Positions 49,190-60,970 of a stretch of DNA of 64,000 nt are shown here, piece after piece (position 1 is the stretch's first letter; every line of letters begins with the position of its first letter). Source of the stretch: Linyphia triangularis (Eukaryota > Arthropoda > Arachnida > Araneae > Linyphiidae); contig OZ021725.1 in the NCBI GenBank assembly GCA_963978545.1, positions 88,334,305-88,398,304 on the forward strand, written 5' to 3'. The notes under the pieces are model-generated. The model worked only from the letters and a program-made list of their open reading frames with translations. It searched no databases and was not told where the DNA came from. Made by a program: the position numbers and the translations under genes.

Positions 49190-49638
49190 ACTAAATGCTT
49201 TGTTTATCTTTTAATTTCCTTTGTGCGTCTATTTCGACTGAAACTTGATATCGAAGTTACCATCTTTATGAAGAAATATCTCAAATTGCTTAGTTTATAC
49301 CAATTTAAGAGGGAATGGTAGCTAAAGAACTTAATTGGATCAAGGTTGAAGAAAGTGGAGGGGATACTGGTTTCTCTTAAGAAATGTCTTTCAACTTCAA
49401 GAATTTGTCGTGATGTTTACATGCTCATAATCTGGTTCAAAATTTAATACCTTGTCTGCCTTTTAGTTTCATTTTTGCGTCCTTTAGGCCTGAAACTTGA
49501 TACCGGATTTGCAACCTTTCTAAAAAAATATTACAATATAATTCATTTATCTTTATTTAACATCGAGAGGTGGTAAAAAAACTTTATGTATGTAAGAAAA
49601 AAAAAGGGGAATACTAGTTTCTCTAATGCAATGTTTAC
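49190..49638. repeat. Tandem duplication, ~252-bp unit, two diverged copies
   Basis: CTGAAACTTGATA occurs at 49238 and 49490. Before it, TTAATTTCCTTTGTGCGTC matches TTAGTTTCATTTTTGCGTC. After it, AGGGGATACTGGTTTCTC matches AGGGGAATACTAGTTTCTC. Copies are colinear but well diverged. The second copy runs up to the edge of the TTAA element at 49640. Confidence 0.65.
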
Positions 49639-49639
49639 T

Positions 49640-51279
49640 TTAAGGAGAGTCGGAGTTTAAGAACACCAAAAAATCAAATTTGAGTTAAATATTATAAAAA
49701 TAACTACAAACAATTTCAGCGGTGCAAAAAGTTTGAATCTTGCTAAATTAGAAGTATATTTTATCTATTTTTAAAAACAGTAAAGTTTTAAAAACAAACA
49801 GCGCATCAATTTGTATTATCATTTTCATCTTTAACTGCCCATAACTCTAAACGCAATTTTGGAGACGTACGGAACATTTACTCAAAAACTATTTAAGATA
49901 AATACCTAGATTTTCAAACATGTATTCTTACTAATATATTACACAATCTGAATGTAGAATTTTTTTTAAAAATTGTTTTGTATATTGAAAAAATAATAAA
50001 AGGTCTGACATTCTATATAATTTTCAAAATTGTAATTTTTGGTACCAATAAAACTATATAAAATCTTTTATTTCAAATACATTAAAAAATGCTACACTCA
50101 AATTGTGTAACATATTGATAATAATATATGTTAAAAATTTTAAACATTTATCTTTGATAGTATTTTAGTAAATGTTTCTTTGCTTTTAGTACTACAGCCG
50201 ATTTCCGGTCATGGCTGTCTCAGTCATTTTGAACCATTTCACCCTATCCGACTCCACCTTCCTCCATTTATTAACTCCTATACTCTTCAAATTCTTCTCC
50301 ACGTTGTTCATCCGCCTTGTACGTGGCCTACCTCTTTTTCTTTTTCCTTCTGGGTTTTGAAATGTTATCTTTTTTGCAGGATTTTCATCTTCATACCTAT
50401 ATACATGGCCGAGCCATCTTATTTGAGATACTTTATTGACTTTTACTATGTTTGCCTCGCTGAATTTAACTCGTAGTTCTTTATTATACATTATTCTCCA
50501 AACTCTGTTTTTCTTTACCGCTCCAAAATTCTTCTTAGGATTTTTCATTCAAAAACCTCTAATTTTTCTTCATCTGATTTATTCATTGTCCAGCATTACC
50601 TTCCATATCAGACTATTGGTCTAACTAATGTCTTTGTTTCTCTGCTTAGAAATTTGGATTTAAACTGGTAGCGTAAACCATAGTAGCATCTGTTAGCCTT
50701 CAGAGGTAACATCGTTATTGTTATTTACAATTGTACCCAAATATTTGAACTAGTCAACCTTCTCAAAAACATAGTCATTTATTTTCAGCGGCAACCGATC
50801 TAGGCCTTTGTTTGTCACAGCCAAGAAATTAGTTTTTTCTTCATTGATTGTCGGGACAATATTTTTGGCTGCTGCTTGAAGGGCAGAAAATGCTTCCACT
50901 ATTACTGACTTAATTCTTCTTATGATGTCAATATCATCTGCAAAGGCTGACAATTGTACTGATTTTGTAAAAATTGCCTTTTTTGTCGGTATTCCAGAGT
51001 ATCTTTTTGCTTTTTCTAAGGCAATATTAAATAAATGGCATGAAGGATAATCCCCTCGCTTCATCCTTACGTCTCCAAAATTGCGTTTCATTTACGATAA
51101 TACAAATTGATGTACAACACTTTTTTTTTCTTTTTTTAAATATATAAAAAAAAAAAAATTCAAATTTAACTAGATTAAAAAAAAATTACACGCCGGATTC
51201 AAAATTGTTTGTAGTTATTTTTACAATATTAATCTTAAAATAGATTTTTTGACGCTCTTAAACTCTGACTCCCCCTTAA
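49640..51279. mobile_element. Palindromic TTAA-flanked element, split by a LINE insertion
   Basis: TTAA lies at 49640-49643 and 51276-51279. The left end TTAAGGAGAGTCGGAGTTTA faces the inverted right end TTAAGGGGGAGTCAGAGTTT. The match goes on through AAAATAACTACAAACAATTT and CGCAATTTTGGAGACGTA. The right arm then breaks at about 51062 and resumes on the other side of the LINE at about 50175 with AACATTTACT, AGATAAAT and TTACACAATTTGAGTGTAG (left arm TTACACAATCTGAATGTAG). Without the LINE the element would be about 750 bp with ~340-bp arms and a loop under 100 bp, nearly a complete palindrome. No transposase. Confidence 0.85.
50175..51062 (-). pseudogene. 5'-truncated RTE-like LINE reverse transcriptase fragment
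   Basis: Minus-strand reading gives the end of a non-LTR reverse transcriptase. KRGDYPSCHLFNIALEKA is a degraded RQGDxLSCLLFNxALE block. QLSAFADDIDII holds the FADD catalytic motif (near 50933-50944). A stop then precedes FKYLGT, the usual xYLG block. Next comes a connection segment, then IRWLGHVYRYEDENPAKK and GKRKRGRPRTR, the C-terminal signature of RTE-like elements. Stops and frameshifts between 50549 and 50750 kill it. The apparent ATG start at 51091 belongs to the host palindrome, not the LINE. Its 3' end near GGCTGTAGTACTAAAAGC leads straight into the resumed palindrome arm. Confidence 0.9.
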
Positions 51280-51529
51280 GCTCATTTAATTTCCATGTAT
51301 TCTTTTCTAGTATTTTTTACAGTTTCGCCTGTCACATATGCATAGAAATAAGGGGTATTTAATGTTTCAATATTTTTTATCCAACATCACGTTTAAGACT
51401 TTCAAATATTGACATAGTAGCCAAATTCAGCTTTTTGAAATTCAGCTTTCGAAAATTCAGTTGCTATAGTTCTTATCAGTTCTCTTTAATTGTACGGAAT
51501 GATTTATATGAATAAAATAATAATAATAA
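51280..51529. other. AT-rich noncoding sequence
   Basis: No feature. Confidence 0.4.
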
Positions 51530-51890
51530 TAATAATTTATATAATTCATATATAATAACATTAATTTATATAATTCATATATAATAACATTAATTTATAT
51601 AATTCATATATAATAATATTAATTTATATAATAAATAAATAATAATACTAATTTATATAATAAATATATAATAATAATAATAATAATAATATTAATTTAT
51701 ATAATTCACATATAATAATATTAATTTATATAATAAATAAATAATACTAATTTATATAATAAATAAATAATAATACTAATTTATATAATAAATAAATAAT
51801 AATACTAATTTATATAATAAATATATAATAATATTAATTTATATAATAAATATTTAATAATATTAATTTATACAATAAAGTAATAATAAA
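51530..51890. repeat. AT-rich minisatellite, ~29-bp unit, about 12 copies
   Basis: Units of the form AATTTATATAAT followed by TCATATATAATAA or AAATAAATAATAA and ending CATT, TATT or ACT repeat head to tail. Variants are grouped (TTCATATATAA early, AAATAAATAA later), and one unit has an expanded (AAT)n. Grouped variants suggest local spread by unequal exchange or slippage. Confidence 0.9.
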
Positions 51891-52699
51891 AATAAGTTAT
51901 GCATTTTTAATTAAAATTGAAGGTTTTTGTGAGGGGAATTCGTTCACTGTAAGATCAGTTTCGCAATTTGGAGCAACATTTGTTATTGGGGATATTAATA
52001 TTCATTTTCAGCACACTAAAATATACCTGTTACAACTATTTTAATAGATTTTGGTAGCAGATATAGTATTCAGAAGTATGAAATTTATTGTTGCAATAAT
52101 TGAGTTTTATTGTTATGTTAATTCAAATGATTATTACAATGATTATTATTCTTACAAAGAATGAAATGAAATTTATTACATTTTAACGTTGGTATTGAAA
52201 TTGAAGCCTTCCCAACTTAAGATATAATTTATTCATTTCCTCTAAAGAATTTCACTGATACTAAAAGTATCAGAAAATTATGTCACATTTCACAAACTAC
52301 AATATTAATTCCTAAAAGTGATAAAGTTTCAATAGCATTCAAAGTGATATTTTCTCTGCAAACTGAATATTCTTCTTTTTGCAATTAATTCCAGTTATAT
52401 TGAAAGTTAAGTTCTGCTGTGTATGCTTTTTTATTTAATATTAATCTTTTCGAATTATTTTTTATAAAAATTTATGACATTTATTAATTTTTATTCTTTC
52501 TGTTGTAACTTTTATTAATACCATTATTGATATTTCATTCGTAAAGGCATTATTCTTACATTTAGATAACAATTCAACTGGAAGTATTAGTGTTTAAACA
52601 AAGGGAAAATGAATAATTTCATAAAATGTATAATTTTACATTTTCAATAATCATCAACGCGGTATGACTACAATTATAATTTTCACTTAATTAAGAAAA
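51891..52699. other. AT-rich noncoding sequence
   Basis: No feature. Confidence 0.5.
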
Positions 52700-53131
52700 A
52701 ACTTCACCTCTCGAATCACTCGTAGCAACAATGCACGCAACAACTTAGAAAGAAAAGTTAGCAACTTCATCTACGCCCCTAACTTTCTCCTCAGCAACAA
52801 GTCCAAGAGTAATATTCCACTTGGCGATCGATTTTGGCACTCTTCCAGAAAGGTATCGCCAAGACGCTCTCGCCAATCTTACCTTAGCGAACGTTAACTG
52901 AAGAGAAAATCACGTGTTGAAGAGTTGTCAGTTTCTTCTTAAGCAGTAGAAACGACGGTCAAGACTTAACTTCTCTCTCCATTTGGGAAGACCAAGAGTA
53001 AATTTTATTCTTTAACTCAGAGTGAATTGAATCGGTGTTGAGAGACTATTGACAAGTCCCTTTTCGGGAGTTTTTTGGGCTCAGTTTTGTGACTGTTAAT
53101 TTCGTAAGGACGACTTCAGCTGAATTCTGAG
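52700..53131 (+). other. Exon-like / promoter-proximal island, no coding frame
   Basis: About 430 bases of balanced, purine/pyrimidine-mixed sequence starting after TTCACTTAATTAAG and ending at a donor-like GAG|GTAACT. It contains arthropod-type initiator strings (TCAGTTT near 52928), an E-box-like CACGTG (52911) and GCGATCGATTTTGGC. Every frame is closed. This fits a 5' untranslated first exon or its promoter in the plus direction, or alternatively a conserved noncoding element or LTR relic. Confidence 0.25.
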
Positions 53132-54040
53132 GTAACTAATTTATAATCATCTTTCATTATTCAACGCTGTAGAAGAAATGCCATTGTTTAATTTTATTAA
53201 AAACTTAGGAGAAACAAATTTAAAGATTTTTTTTCTCCTTTTAGTGAAATAGTTGTCCCTTTATACTTGAAATACATTACTTAAAATATAAAACTCTACA
53301 CTACATTTATGATTTATGAACTTTACATGAGTGAATTTATTAAGCCTGATATATTCACTTATGAGTACTTTAATGTGTACATTTATTTAATTTCATAACC
53401 ATAGTTATTTGTTTTACTGGTTAGAAAAAAATTATTAATTAAATATTGTAAACGTAACTAACTAATATTCCATAAGAATCACTTAAATGCATTATTGTCA
53501 ACATTTGAAATATATAATCGTAGCATTCTGTATAGATAGATGTTTATCAAATTAACCTTCAATAAAAATGTGTTCTTTGTGTAATAATAATAATAATAAA
53601 TATTCACCATATCCAATCTCGAATATCTGGAGAACTAATTGTGATTAATTTATAAGATTAATTAAAAACTCCCTACTCAATCACCAGTATCTGTGATATA
53701 ATAACGAATCAGTGTATCCATCTCATGTTAGTCTCACATTATACATCCAACAATTTTCTAGGAATGCATTCGACCCTATATCTTATAAAACATTAGAAGT
53801 TCAGATATTTTACCAGCAGTCAACTTGACTACAATATTAACTTAACGTGATTAATTAAATCAAAATAAATATTTTAAACACTATTAAAATTTAAACAATT
53901 CCAGAATTACTTTTAACGCAATTCTTTAAAATAAAGGTCACGTACTTACTATAAGTTTTGTTGGATTTTTTTTTTAAATTGTAGACTATTAAAATTTACT
54001 AGGTTCTGCCTCTTGTTTGAAAGAAGAGCCAAATATTTTC
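53132..54040. other. AT-rich noncoding sequence
   Basis: (AAT)n at 53582-53600. No gene. Confidence 0.5.
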
Positions 54041-54185
54041 AATTTAATATAGACACACACATTTTAATATCGACACACATAATTTAATATCGACACACAT
54101 AATTTAATATCGACACACATAATTTAATATCGAAACACATAGTTTAGTATAGAAACTCATAGTTTAATATAGACATGCATAGTTT
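54041..54185. repeat. 20-bp minisatellite, about seven copies
   Basis: Unit AATTTAATATCGACACACAT repeats with a period of exactly 20. The three central copies are identical; the outer ones decay (AGACACACAC, GAAACACATAG, AGACATGCATAG). Identity in the centre with decay at the edges is the normal profile of slippage arrays. Confidence 0.9.
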
Positions 54186-55401
54186 CAGTATTTATATATT
54201 ATCCACTCAGCAGGGAAATCTTGCAAAACTTGTGCTTATTATTAAATTCCTGCATAGCTTTCAAAATAAAAAGCAAATGAGTCAACTTCCTAAGTACGAA
54301 TTTAAGTGGTAGTGTGCCATTACAGTGGGTTTATCGTGCCATTTGGCCGAGACCCGCAATACCACTTGGATATAGTTTTTGTTTTTGTTGAGAGAATATG
54401 GTCGACCGTAATCATACAATTATAGTGTCATACATTACTTTTTCAATTATCATTCATTAATGAGTGTAATAGCAAGAATACATTGTTTCATGTGCCAGAA
54501 ATTATAAGCTTTTAGAGTGCATTTCTTTTAAATAAAGACTATGTCTCTTGAATCCAAAATGCAAAAACAATTGACTTGTGGTAATCCATTTTTCAAGAGA
54601 ATCAAACATTGAATGACTAGTTTGTTGGTTTAACAAAAACAGTTACGAAATAAATTTCTTTAATATACAAACAATCCGATAAAAATGCGCGAATAACATG
54701 ATAATGAAGAACGTCGTTATCCAAGTCTTTTTCATGTTTTCGATAACTTCATCAACTTCATGTGCACGATATTTGCCAACAGTTGGAGACTTTCGAAAGA
54801 TTTCGTTGGAGGTTGTCAAAATATAAACCCTGCAGTGAAATTTTCAAACTAAAAAACATTAAATTGCTCGGTAAGATTAATAATTAATTAAAATAGTTAG
54901 ATTTTAAATAATGAAGTAGTTATTATCTAAAAATGTGGGCGGGATCCGGAAATTTTAAACAACGTAACTCATGTTGGGTGTTGCCCTTCAGATAATTAAA
55001 AAACACTACCTTAGTATGTTTGGAAGCTCAGTGATATAAAATTATTTATTTTCCACCTTTGGTTTCGTTTTTACGCATATACCGTTCAATTTATATGACA
55101 TTTTGATCATAAATATTGGTGGAGTACTTTATGAGGAGTAATTGCGACAAAAATCCTCTTAGAAGAATCTTAATACTGACGAATAATGTAAATTTGCTGC
55201 ATATTTCAACGATGGTTCATTATTCTGATTCTGCATAATTATCTTGATAGGCTGAAACTCTCAAGTTTATAATGTAATAGTTTCGAACAATTTATTTTAT
55301 CTTCGCATTAAAATGGACAATAAAGGACATATAAAGGATAATGGCAAAGAACGATTCCGTCTTTCTCCATTCTCCTGAAAAGCTGATTTAAGATATCAAG
55401 T
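54186..55401. other. AT-rich noncoding sequence
   Basis: No feature recognised. Confidence 0.5.
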
Positions 55402-55415
55402 CTCGGAGCTTGTAT

Positions 55416-55592
55416 GCCGACCAAAAGGTATAGTGGTTAGCGTGCTAGCTTCTAGACAGCGAGGTTGCGGATTCGAGTCCCGTGTTAGGCATGGGTGTTT
55501 GTAAATGTATGTTGGCTTGTCTAATGACGAATGTTTCGGCGCATTATAGCCCTCGTGTTGCTGACGACGCCAGATAATCTGAAAACAACCAA
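55416..55592 (+). repeat. tRNA-derived SINE, copy S3, full length with perfect target duplication
   Basis: Same family as S1 and S2. A box TATAGTGG at 55429-55436; B box GATTCGAGTCC at 55470-55480. The tRNA-like head still shows an acceptor-stem match (TGCCGAC with GTTAGGCA) and T-arm (GCGG/CCCG, one base altered). The body ends CCAGATAATCTGAAAACAAC then CAA. The 14-bp duplication CTCGGAGCTTGTAT (55402-55415 and 55593-55606) is perfect, so insertion is fairly recent. It gives the exact element borders: 177 bp. Confidence 0.93.
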
Positions 55593-55715
55593 CTCGGAGC
55601 TTGTATCAAGGTTGACGTAAATGGTTGCTCAAAATCTAACGTATCATGATATTTATTTGCCAGAGGACTCCGCGTGGCTAAACTATCTGACCTTGGACCA
55701 GGAAAACCTCGATTA

Positions 55716-55751
<36 letters not shown>

Positions 55752-56030
55752 TTTGATCATTTTTTACTATAGCGCTTCATTTACCAAAAGAGAAAACTAT
55801 CTGTGAAACAATTCTCAGATTTAAATATGAGCAAAAACATAATTTTTGAAATACCTGCTCGTTAATGGATTTTTTGTGAACATGTATTGTTATAAGTAGA
55901 ATGGAACTTTAATCTATTATTGTGTGATGCTTACACTACGTGTGTAAACAACTTTTCTTAATTCTAACATTAACTCAAATCGAAATATGCTAGGTATGTC
56001 GAAAAAGGTAATGGAATTAAATCCAAACAA
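55593..56030. other. Noncoding sequence with a 32-base poly-A run
   Basis: A run of 32 A at 55717-55748. The 61-codon frame here reads through the A run as lysines and is not a gene. Confidence 0.5.
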
Positions 56031-56861
56031 CAGGGTGAGCTAGAAACTTGCGCTGGTTCGTGGATGCTTATAGGTATGTTGAAAGATGTTATGTAAGGTC
56101 CACATTTATAAAATGTGACATTATTGACTTCTGTGCTGAGTTGAACATATTATCTCCAGGCGAAATACATAAAAAATGAGAACGCAATTGCAGAACGCCC
56201 TGATGGCGTTAGCGATATTTCATTGAAATATATTTATTTATGTAGATGGTTCCTCATCACGAAGTCAAATGCCATATTGTAACCTTTTAGACCACTAATT
56301 TCATGCATGCATCATCCTTATTCTAAATTGACGATTCTTGTTAATATACGATCGACACCTTGCAGATTTTATAGAGGGAGCTAGTTTCTTGACAGACAGT
56401 AGTGTAAAGCCTTGTGTAATAATGCAACGGAATAACATTCTGTTACTGAGAGTTGAGGAAAACGAAAACGGATACTCATAAAATGTTTTCGCTGGTAACA
56501 CAAACAAGGGATGATAATAAAACTCCTGTGTAATACTGGTTCAAATGCTATCTTGATGTGAAAGAAAATGTTGATGATGCATGACGTTTAGGTCGAACAT
56601 TTTTCTTGGCAACATGGAGTCGCAAATATCCTAACGGTTTTTGCTCTTTGCATTTGACCATAACCATAGAGGGGGTGTCAGTTGCCATTAACCAATTTAT
56701 ATAGACACTTTATTTTTACTCATTTCTCTATAGAGCTATAACATAAGGCTTCAAAATTAGTGATGCCTCATGAAGTTGCTTTATTTTCTTAATTGTGCAC
56801 TAGGTGGCGCTTCTCGATGTGTCTGTACCCGTAAGCAAAACCATGTTTCTAGCTCACAATG
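56031..56861 (+). pseudogene. Mariner-family transposon remnant (831 bp)
   Basis: The ends are CAGGGTGAGCTAGAAAC (56031) and the inverse, CATTGTGAGCTAGAAAC on the minus strand (ending 56861). From 56459 the plus strand reads KTKTDTHKMFS, then RDDNKTPV, a stop, and YWFKCYLDVKENVDDA, a stop, RLGRT. This is the N-terminal helix-turn-helix part of mariner transposases (ETxKML...WFKRFKxGRExVEDDxRxGRP). Most of the catalytic domain is missing and stops are frequent, so it is dead. No TA duplication is obvious at the edges. Confidence 0.7.
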
Positions 56862-57129
56862 ACTTTTAGAGTCATTGAATTTTCCAGAAGCAACATATAA
56901 TTGTATGTGTGTCTTATACACTTGAGAGTAATGTAAAAATGTGTTATTTTTTTCCATTTTAAGTCCTGCTAGAGTTATTTAATTTAAAATTTCTCTTAGA
57001 TTGATCAAATGCTATAGACATCAACTAAAAGAATTTTCATATTCCTAAATACAACGCGACGTGTTTCTTGTGTATTTAGCGAAGCTCCAATTTGCAGCCA
57101 AACAATCTTATTCAATGAGTATCTCTTGT
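56862..57129. other. AT-rich noncoding sequence
   Basis: No feature. Confidence 0.4.
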
Positions 57130-57540
57130 GTCAGAATATATTAAAAGACGTCCATTCTTTCCGCGCGCTATCAGCGAATAAACCGACGATCCTGTCCCAT
57201 TTTAATTTCCTCCGCGAAATAATTGGATTTTATTCCGTTGCGTTTTACTTTTCATCGATATTTTTGCCTTTGGAGGAACCCTTCCAATAATAGAAGCACG
57301 TCCCAATGAAGGAAAGATTCTTTATCATCGCAACATGGAAGATAATAAGCCTCCAAAAAAGATAGGTTTTAATTAAAATTCGACGTGCTTTCCTCTACGT
57401 AATTTAATCAATACTTTCCATGATCATTGCACAAATACGAGCCTCAGGGTGTATGAGAAGGAATAGCGGGAGTTTCGCTTTCAAAACGCATCCCGTACCC
57501 ATTTGAGGTAAATATTTCGTTAAAATTCCAGTTTGTTTTA
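57130..57540. promoter_or_regulatory. Mixed-composition island, candidate conserved noncoding element
   Basis: About 400 bases with CpG-containing blocks (CCGCGCGCTATCAGCG, CCTCCGCGAAATAATTGG) and homeodomain cores (TTTTAATTAAAA, TAATTTAATCAATAC). No coding frame. It resembles developmental enhancers in motif content, but that is inference. Confidence 0.27.
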
Positions 57541-59164
57541 TCATCTTGAAGCTGAGTGTTTACGCCTAAGGCTACGTTAAATAATTAGGCCTTCGTTGTT
57601 GGACACTATAATTATCAGAAGAGTTACAAAGAAGGAATATTAGTTTCGTTATTAAAATTTTTTCTTCTTCTTGTATTAGAGTTGTTGTGGTTAGTGTGGT
57701 GGTTTGTTTTTAGAGTTCTTTTCTCTTCAAGTTTTGGCTGTCGTTAATGAAAGATTCATGGATAAGGAAGTGTTTTTTTTTTTATATGTTGTAAGATTGG
57801 TTTATGTACTTTCTTTAGTGTTGGTGGAGTTATTAGTTTGTTTTAAAGAAGTGTAAGTTGTTAGAGATGCGTTCCTAATTTCCGTTGACTTATAATAGTT
57901 CCTTTTAAAGTAATTTTAAGGTAATACCTTCGTCGCTGATAGAAATCTGGGGATATATTCTACAAAATTGGTGGCTTTAAGAAAAGTTTAAACTAACAAA
58001 GTCATTCAGACGAAAATTTAAAAAAGTCGCTGTCTTTAGATAATGTAAAACGTGTTAGTGCTTTATGCAAAATTTAATTACGTTATTTTAAACACAAGTT
58101 ATTTTTTTGTTTTAAAGTTTTCCTTACAAAATTTGCTTATCAATCAAAAATGATCAAGAAAAATAAATACCGAATTGAAAATTGTGACAAACACAAATAT
58201 TAAATTTTGTCATTTCTGATATAAATTTGGTACAACTAATTTTATTAGTATGAAAAGAACGTCTTTATTAACAAAATATTCATTAATAACACTTTGATTA
58301 ATAACTCAACCATAATAAAAATGTTTACCATTGGTTAATAATCAACAAACAATAGAATGTTTAAATAGTACATAAACTTCGATTAGTTTCTAAAAACATT
58401 TATAATAAATAACCTTACTGAGATTATTCTCAGTCATATTATATATATTTTTAATGTATGCTTTCATGTTCCTGTAAAGGAGTATAATCTTAATGATGCT
58501 TTGCTAGACTTCAATACGTAAAGTTTAAATTAAAGTTCCTCATGAGTTGGTTATTAAAAAACTTGAATTACTTATGTTAATAAAAAGTTGAATTATGTTT
58601 TATAAATATAATTTTTATGGTAATATATACTTTAAAATTGATTACTATTATTAAAAAATTAAAAGTAGAAAACTCAAAAGTTAAATACAAATTCTAGCTA
58701 TATTACGTGCTCTAATTTGTGCAAAGAGAAAAATCAAAATGCCTTTTTAGTTCACAGAACGATTTTTTTTTAGTCATAAAGGGTAATCAAAGTGAAAAGG
58801 GACAGTAGTGATTCTGTAACATTTCTCTATGTTTATAGTAATACTAACAAAAATGCTAAATGTCAAGTGACATAAAAACATTTTTAAAAAAATAATTAAC
58901 TCCTGAATACACTCAATCAAAAAATCACTTTGGAACGCGCAATCGACCTGAGAGGTCTTTTACAGCCGTAACATAATATTTTTTATTTGTTTTTGGTTCC
59001 AGCATTTGTTTTATTCCAAACACTTGCGCAAAGTGTTTAGAATTCCAAAACACTTTAAATGGAAGTATCAAACATTTCTTTGTTTCTAAGGCAGGCAACG
59101 ATGGGGGGCAAAGCGGCAAGTATGGAGACTTCTTAGGGAGTGCGTTCCGCCAGCTTTAATAAAA

Positions 59165-59166
<2 letters not shown>
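57541..59166. other. AT-rich noncoding sequence
   Basis: No gene or transposon end recognised. Confidence 0.5.

Positions 59167-59200
<34 letters not shown>
59167..59200. repeat. Poly-T run, 34 bases
   Basis: The longest homopolymer in the window. No SINE or LINE body with target duplication could be joined to it. Confidence 0.85.
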
Positions 59201-59205
<5 letters not shown>

Positions 59206-60282
59206 TGAAATAAAATCCTACTTTTTGTCATTATTTTATACATTCCCTTTATGTTCTAAAATCATGTTTTTTTTTATTCACTCAGATATTTAATTGTTTA
59301 AATATAAGTGAAAATTCCCAAATGCAAATTTTTATGGAAAATGTTGTTAGTAAAGATGATAACTTTTGCAGTCAAAATGGTAAATGCATTACTTGACTTT
59401 ATACAGGTAAATCTCTAAAATAAGTACATCAACTTTGTCATAAACCTTCTACACAATTTTATTCATATCTCATCTGCCACTAACTTATAATTGTAAAAAA
59501 ATAAATTATTTAGAGTAATTTTTTGGTTGATAGATCGAATGAAGGCTTCGAATTGTGTTTAAGTTTTATTTCGTATAATACTTTTTCACATAAATAACCT
59601 TGAAGATAGCCTCCATAACAGTTTTTCGAACAGAACAATAGAAATTGTAAACAGAAAATATTCTTGGCTCTGAGGGCTGAAATTATATTTACCATTATTT
59701 TTTGCCTACATTATATTTTCAGAATTCAGTTCAAATTCTTACAGTATTATGTTACTTACTAAAGTTGCCTTCTGGAAATTTCTGCAAATGAAATTATGAA
59801 ATTGGATTAAGTTCTGAAATGAATGCATTCTTTTTACTTCTTAAGAAACTCAATTTATCTTCCTTTTTTTTTAACGGAAGTATAAGATGCCAAACTGATT
59901 TCCGATGAGCGAAATGCAATCAGAAAATCGCACTTCCAGGTAATGAGAATATTGAAAGTTTCAATTACATTTTGCTTGTTGCTACGTATCCGAAAGACTC
60001 GTGTTTCATTTACAATTACTTTAAGCGCTATTCCTGAAAATTGCTTTTAACAGATAGATTTCGAAACCTTATGCAGTTTTCACAGAGCTAGAAAATGCGA
60101 TTTCCCAAGCGTAGTCCGAGACATAATTGCATATAGCGCAGAAATTGAAACCCATTTTGTCTCATTTAAATAAAACCTGAAGTGATATTTCAATTTTCCA
60201 ATTAGCATTTCTGGTAAAACTACATCAACTGCATTTTAAATTTATTATATACGTTCCCATATATTATCCCGTTTATTATATA
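59201..60282. other. Mostly AT-rich noncoding sequence
   Basis: Less AT-rich from about 59870 to 60170, with no coding frame; possibly another constrained block. No repeat border seen. Confidence 0.4.
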
Positions 60283-60498
60283 TGTTACGAATTTTTGTAT
60301 ATTTGTAAATATTTCGTAGTGTTAATTCTGTAAATAGTAAAATTTATGTACATTTCGCATAAGGCAGTGCAATAGTTCGTCGTTAGTTTTTCCCCCTGCA
60401 ATGAGTCTCTTGATGCTTGATAACGAGTATTACAGAGGTAACTCTGGGAAGCGAGTTTTACAAGGAGCAGGGCATTAAACATTACGGTAATAGCAATC

Positions 60499-60595
60499 TC
60501 GCCAATTTGGCAACGGTTTTGGCGACTAATTTTTGTCACCAAATTTGGCGAGAAATCGCCAAATTTCGCCAAACTTGGCGACCATTTAGCGACAT
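60499..60595. repeat. Cluster of TTGGCGA motifs inside the LTR
   Basis: TTGGCGA, TCGCCAA and one-base variants occur about eight times in both orientations within 100 bases (for example CTCGCCAATTTGG, AAATTTGGCGAGAAATCGCC). In an LTR U3 such dense inverted motifs may be protein-binding sites or a stem-forming region. Confidence 0.75.
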
Positions 60596-60700
60596 TTTCG
60601 GTCCCCATGTACATGTATAGGACTTTTCGACTACGATCTGGAACAATCTGGAAAGTTCTCCAAATATCTACTTCTAGAAGTCTCAAGATGGTTTGACTCC

Positions 60701-60707
60701 TATATAA
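60701..60707 (+). promoter_or_regulatory. TATA box of the solo LTR
   Basis: TATATAA within CTCCTATATAAGTCGGCCG, 418 bases into the LTR. It implies a start site near 60730 if the promoter is still active. Confidence 0.6.
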
Positions 60708-60964
60708 GTCGGCCGAGGAGGTTACTGAGTTGGTTGTTGATTTTGAGTCACTGAATTAGTTGACTGGAATTACTGAGTCTCAGTGAGCTTTCAGAGAGTT
60801 CTGAAAGCGAACTGTATTGCATTGTCTTTGGCAGTGATTTAGCAGTTGTGTTGTCAGGTTTTTAACTGCTGTTTTGTGCTCTATTGTTGTGAAAAGAGCT
60901 GTATTGTGTCTACTAGAACAAGAAGTTCTGGAGTTGTAAGAGAATCTGTGAAGAGTTATATTGG

Positions 60965-60970
60965 AATAAA
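60965..60970 (+). terminator. Poly(A) signal of the solo LTR
   Basis: AATAAA 58 bases before the LTR end, at the position expected between R and U5. Confidence 0.55.

Noticed and set aside
50192..51091. Two intact protein-coding genes on the minus strand
   Set aside because: Both frames are pieces of one broken reverse transcriptase, and the start codon at 51091 comes from the flanking palindrome.
51530..54185. CRISPR-like arrays
   Set aside because: The 29- and 20-bp periodic repeats have no unique spacers; they are head-to-tail minisatellites in a eukaryotic context.
55621..55806. 61-codon plus-strand frame
   Set aside because: Contains a lysine run encoded by the 32-base poly-A tract.
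60285..60686. 133-codon minus-strand frame
   Set aside because: Antisense frame inside the solo LTR; no motif.
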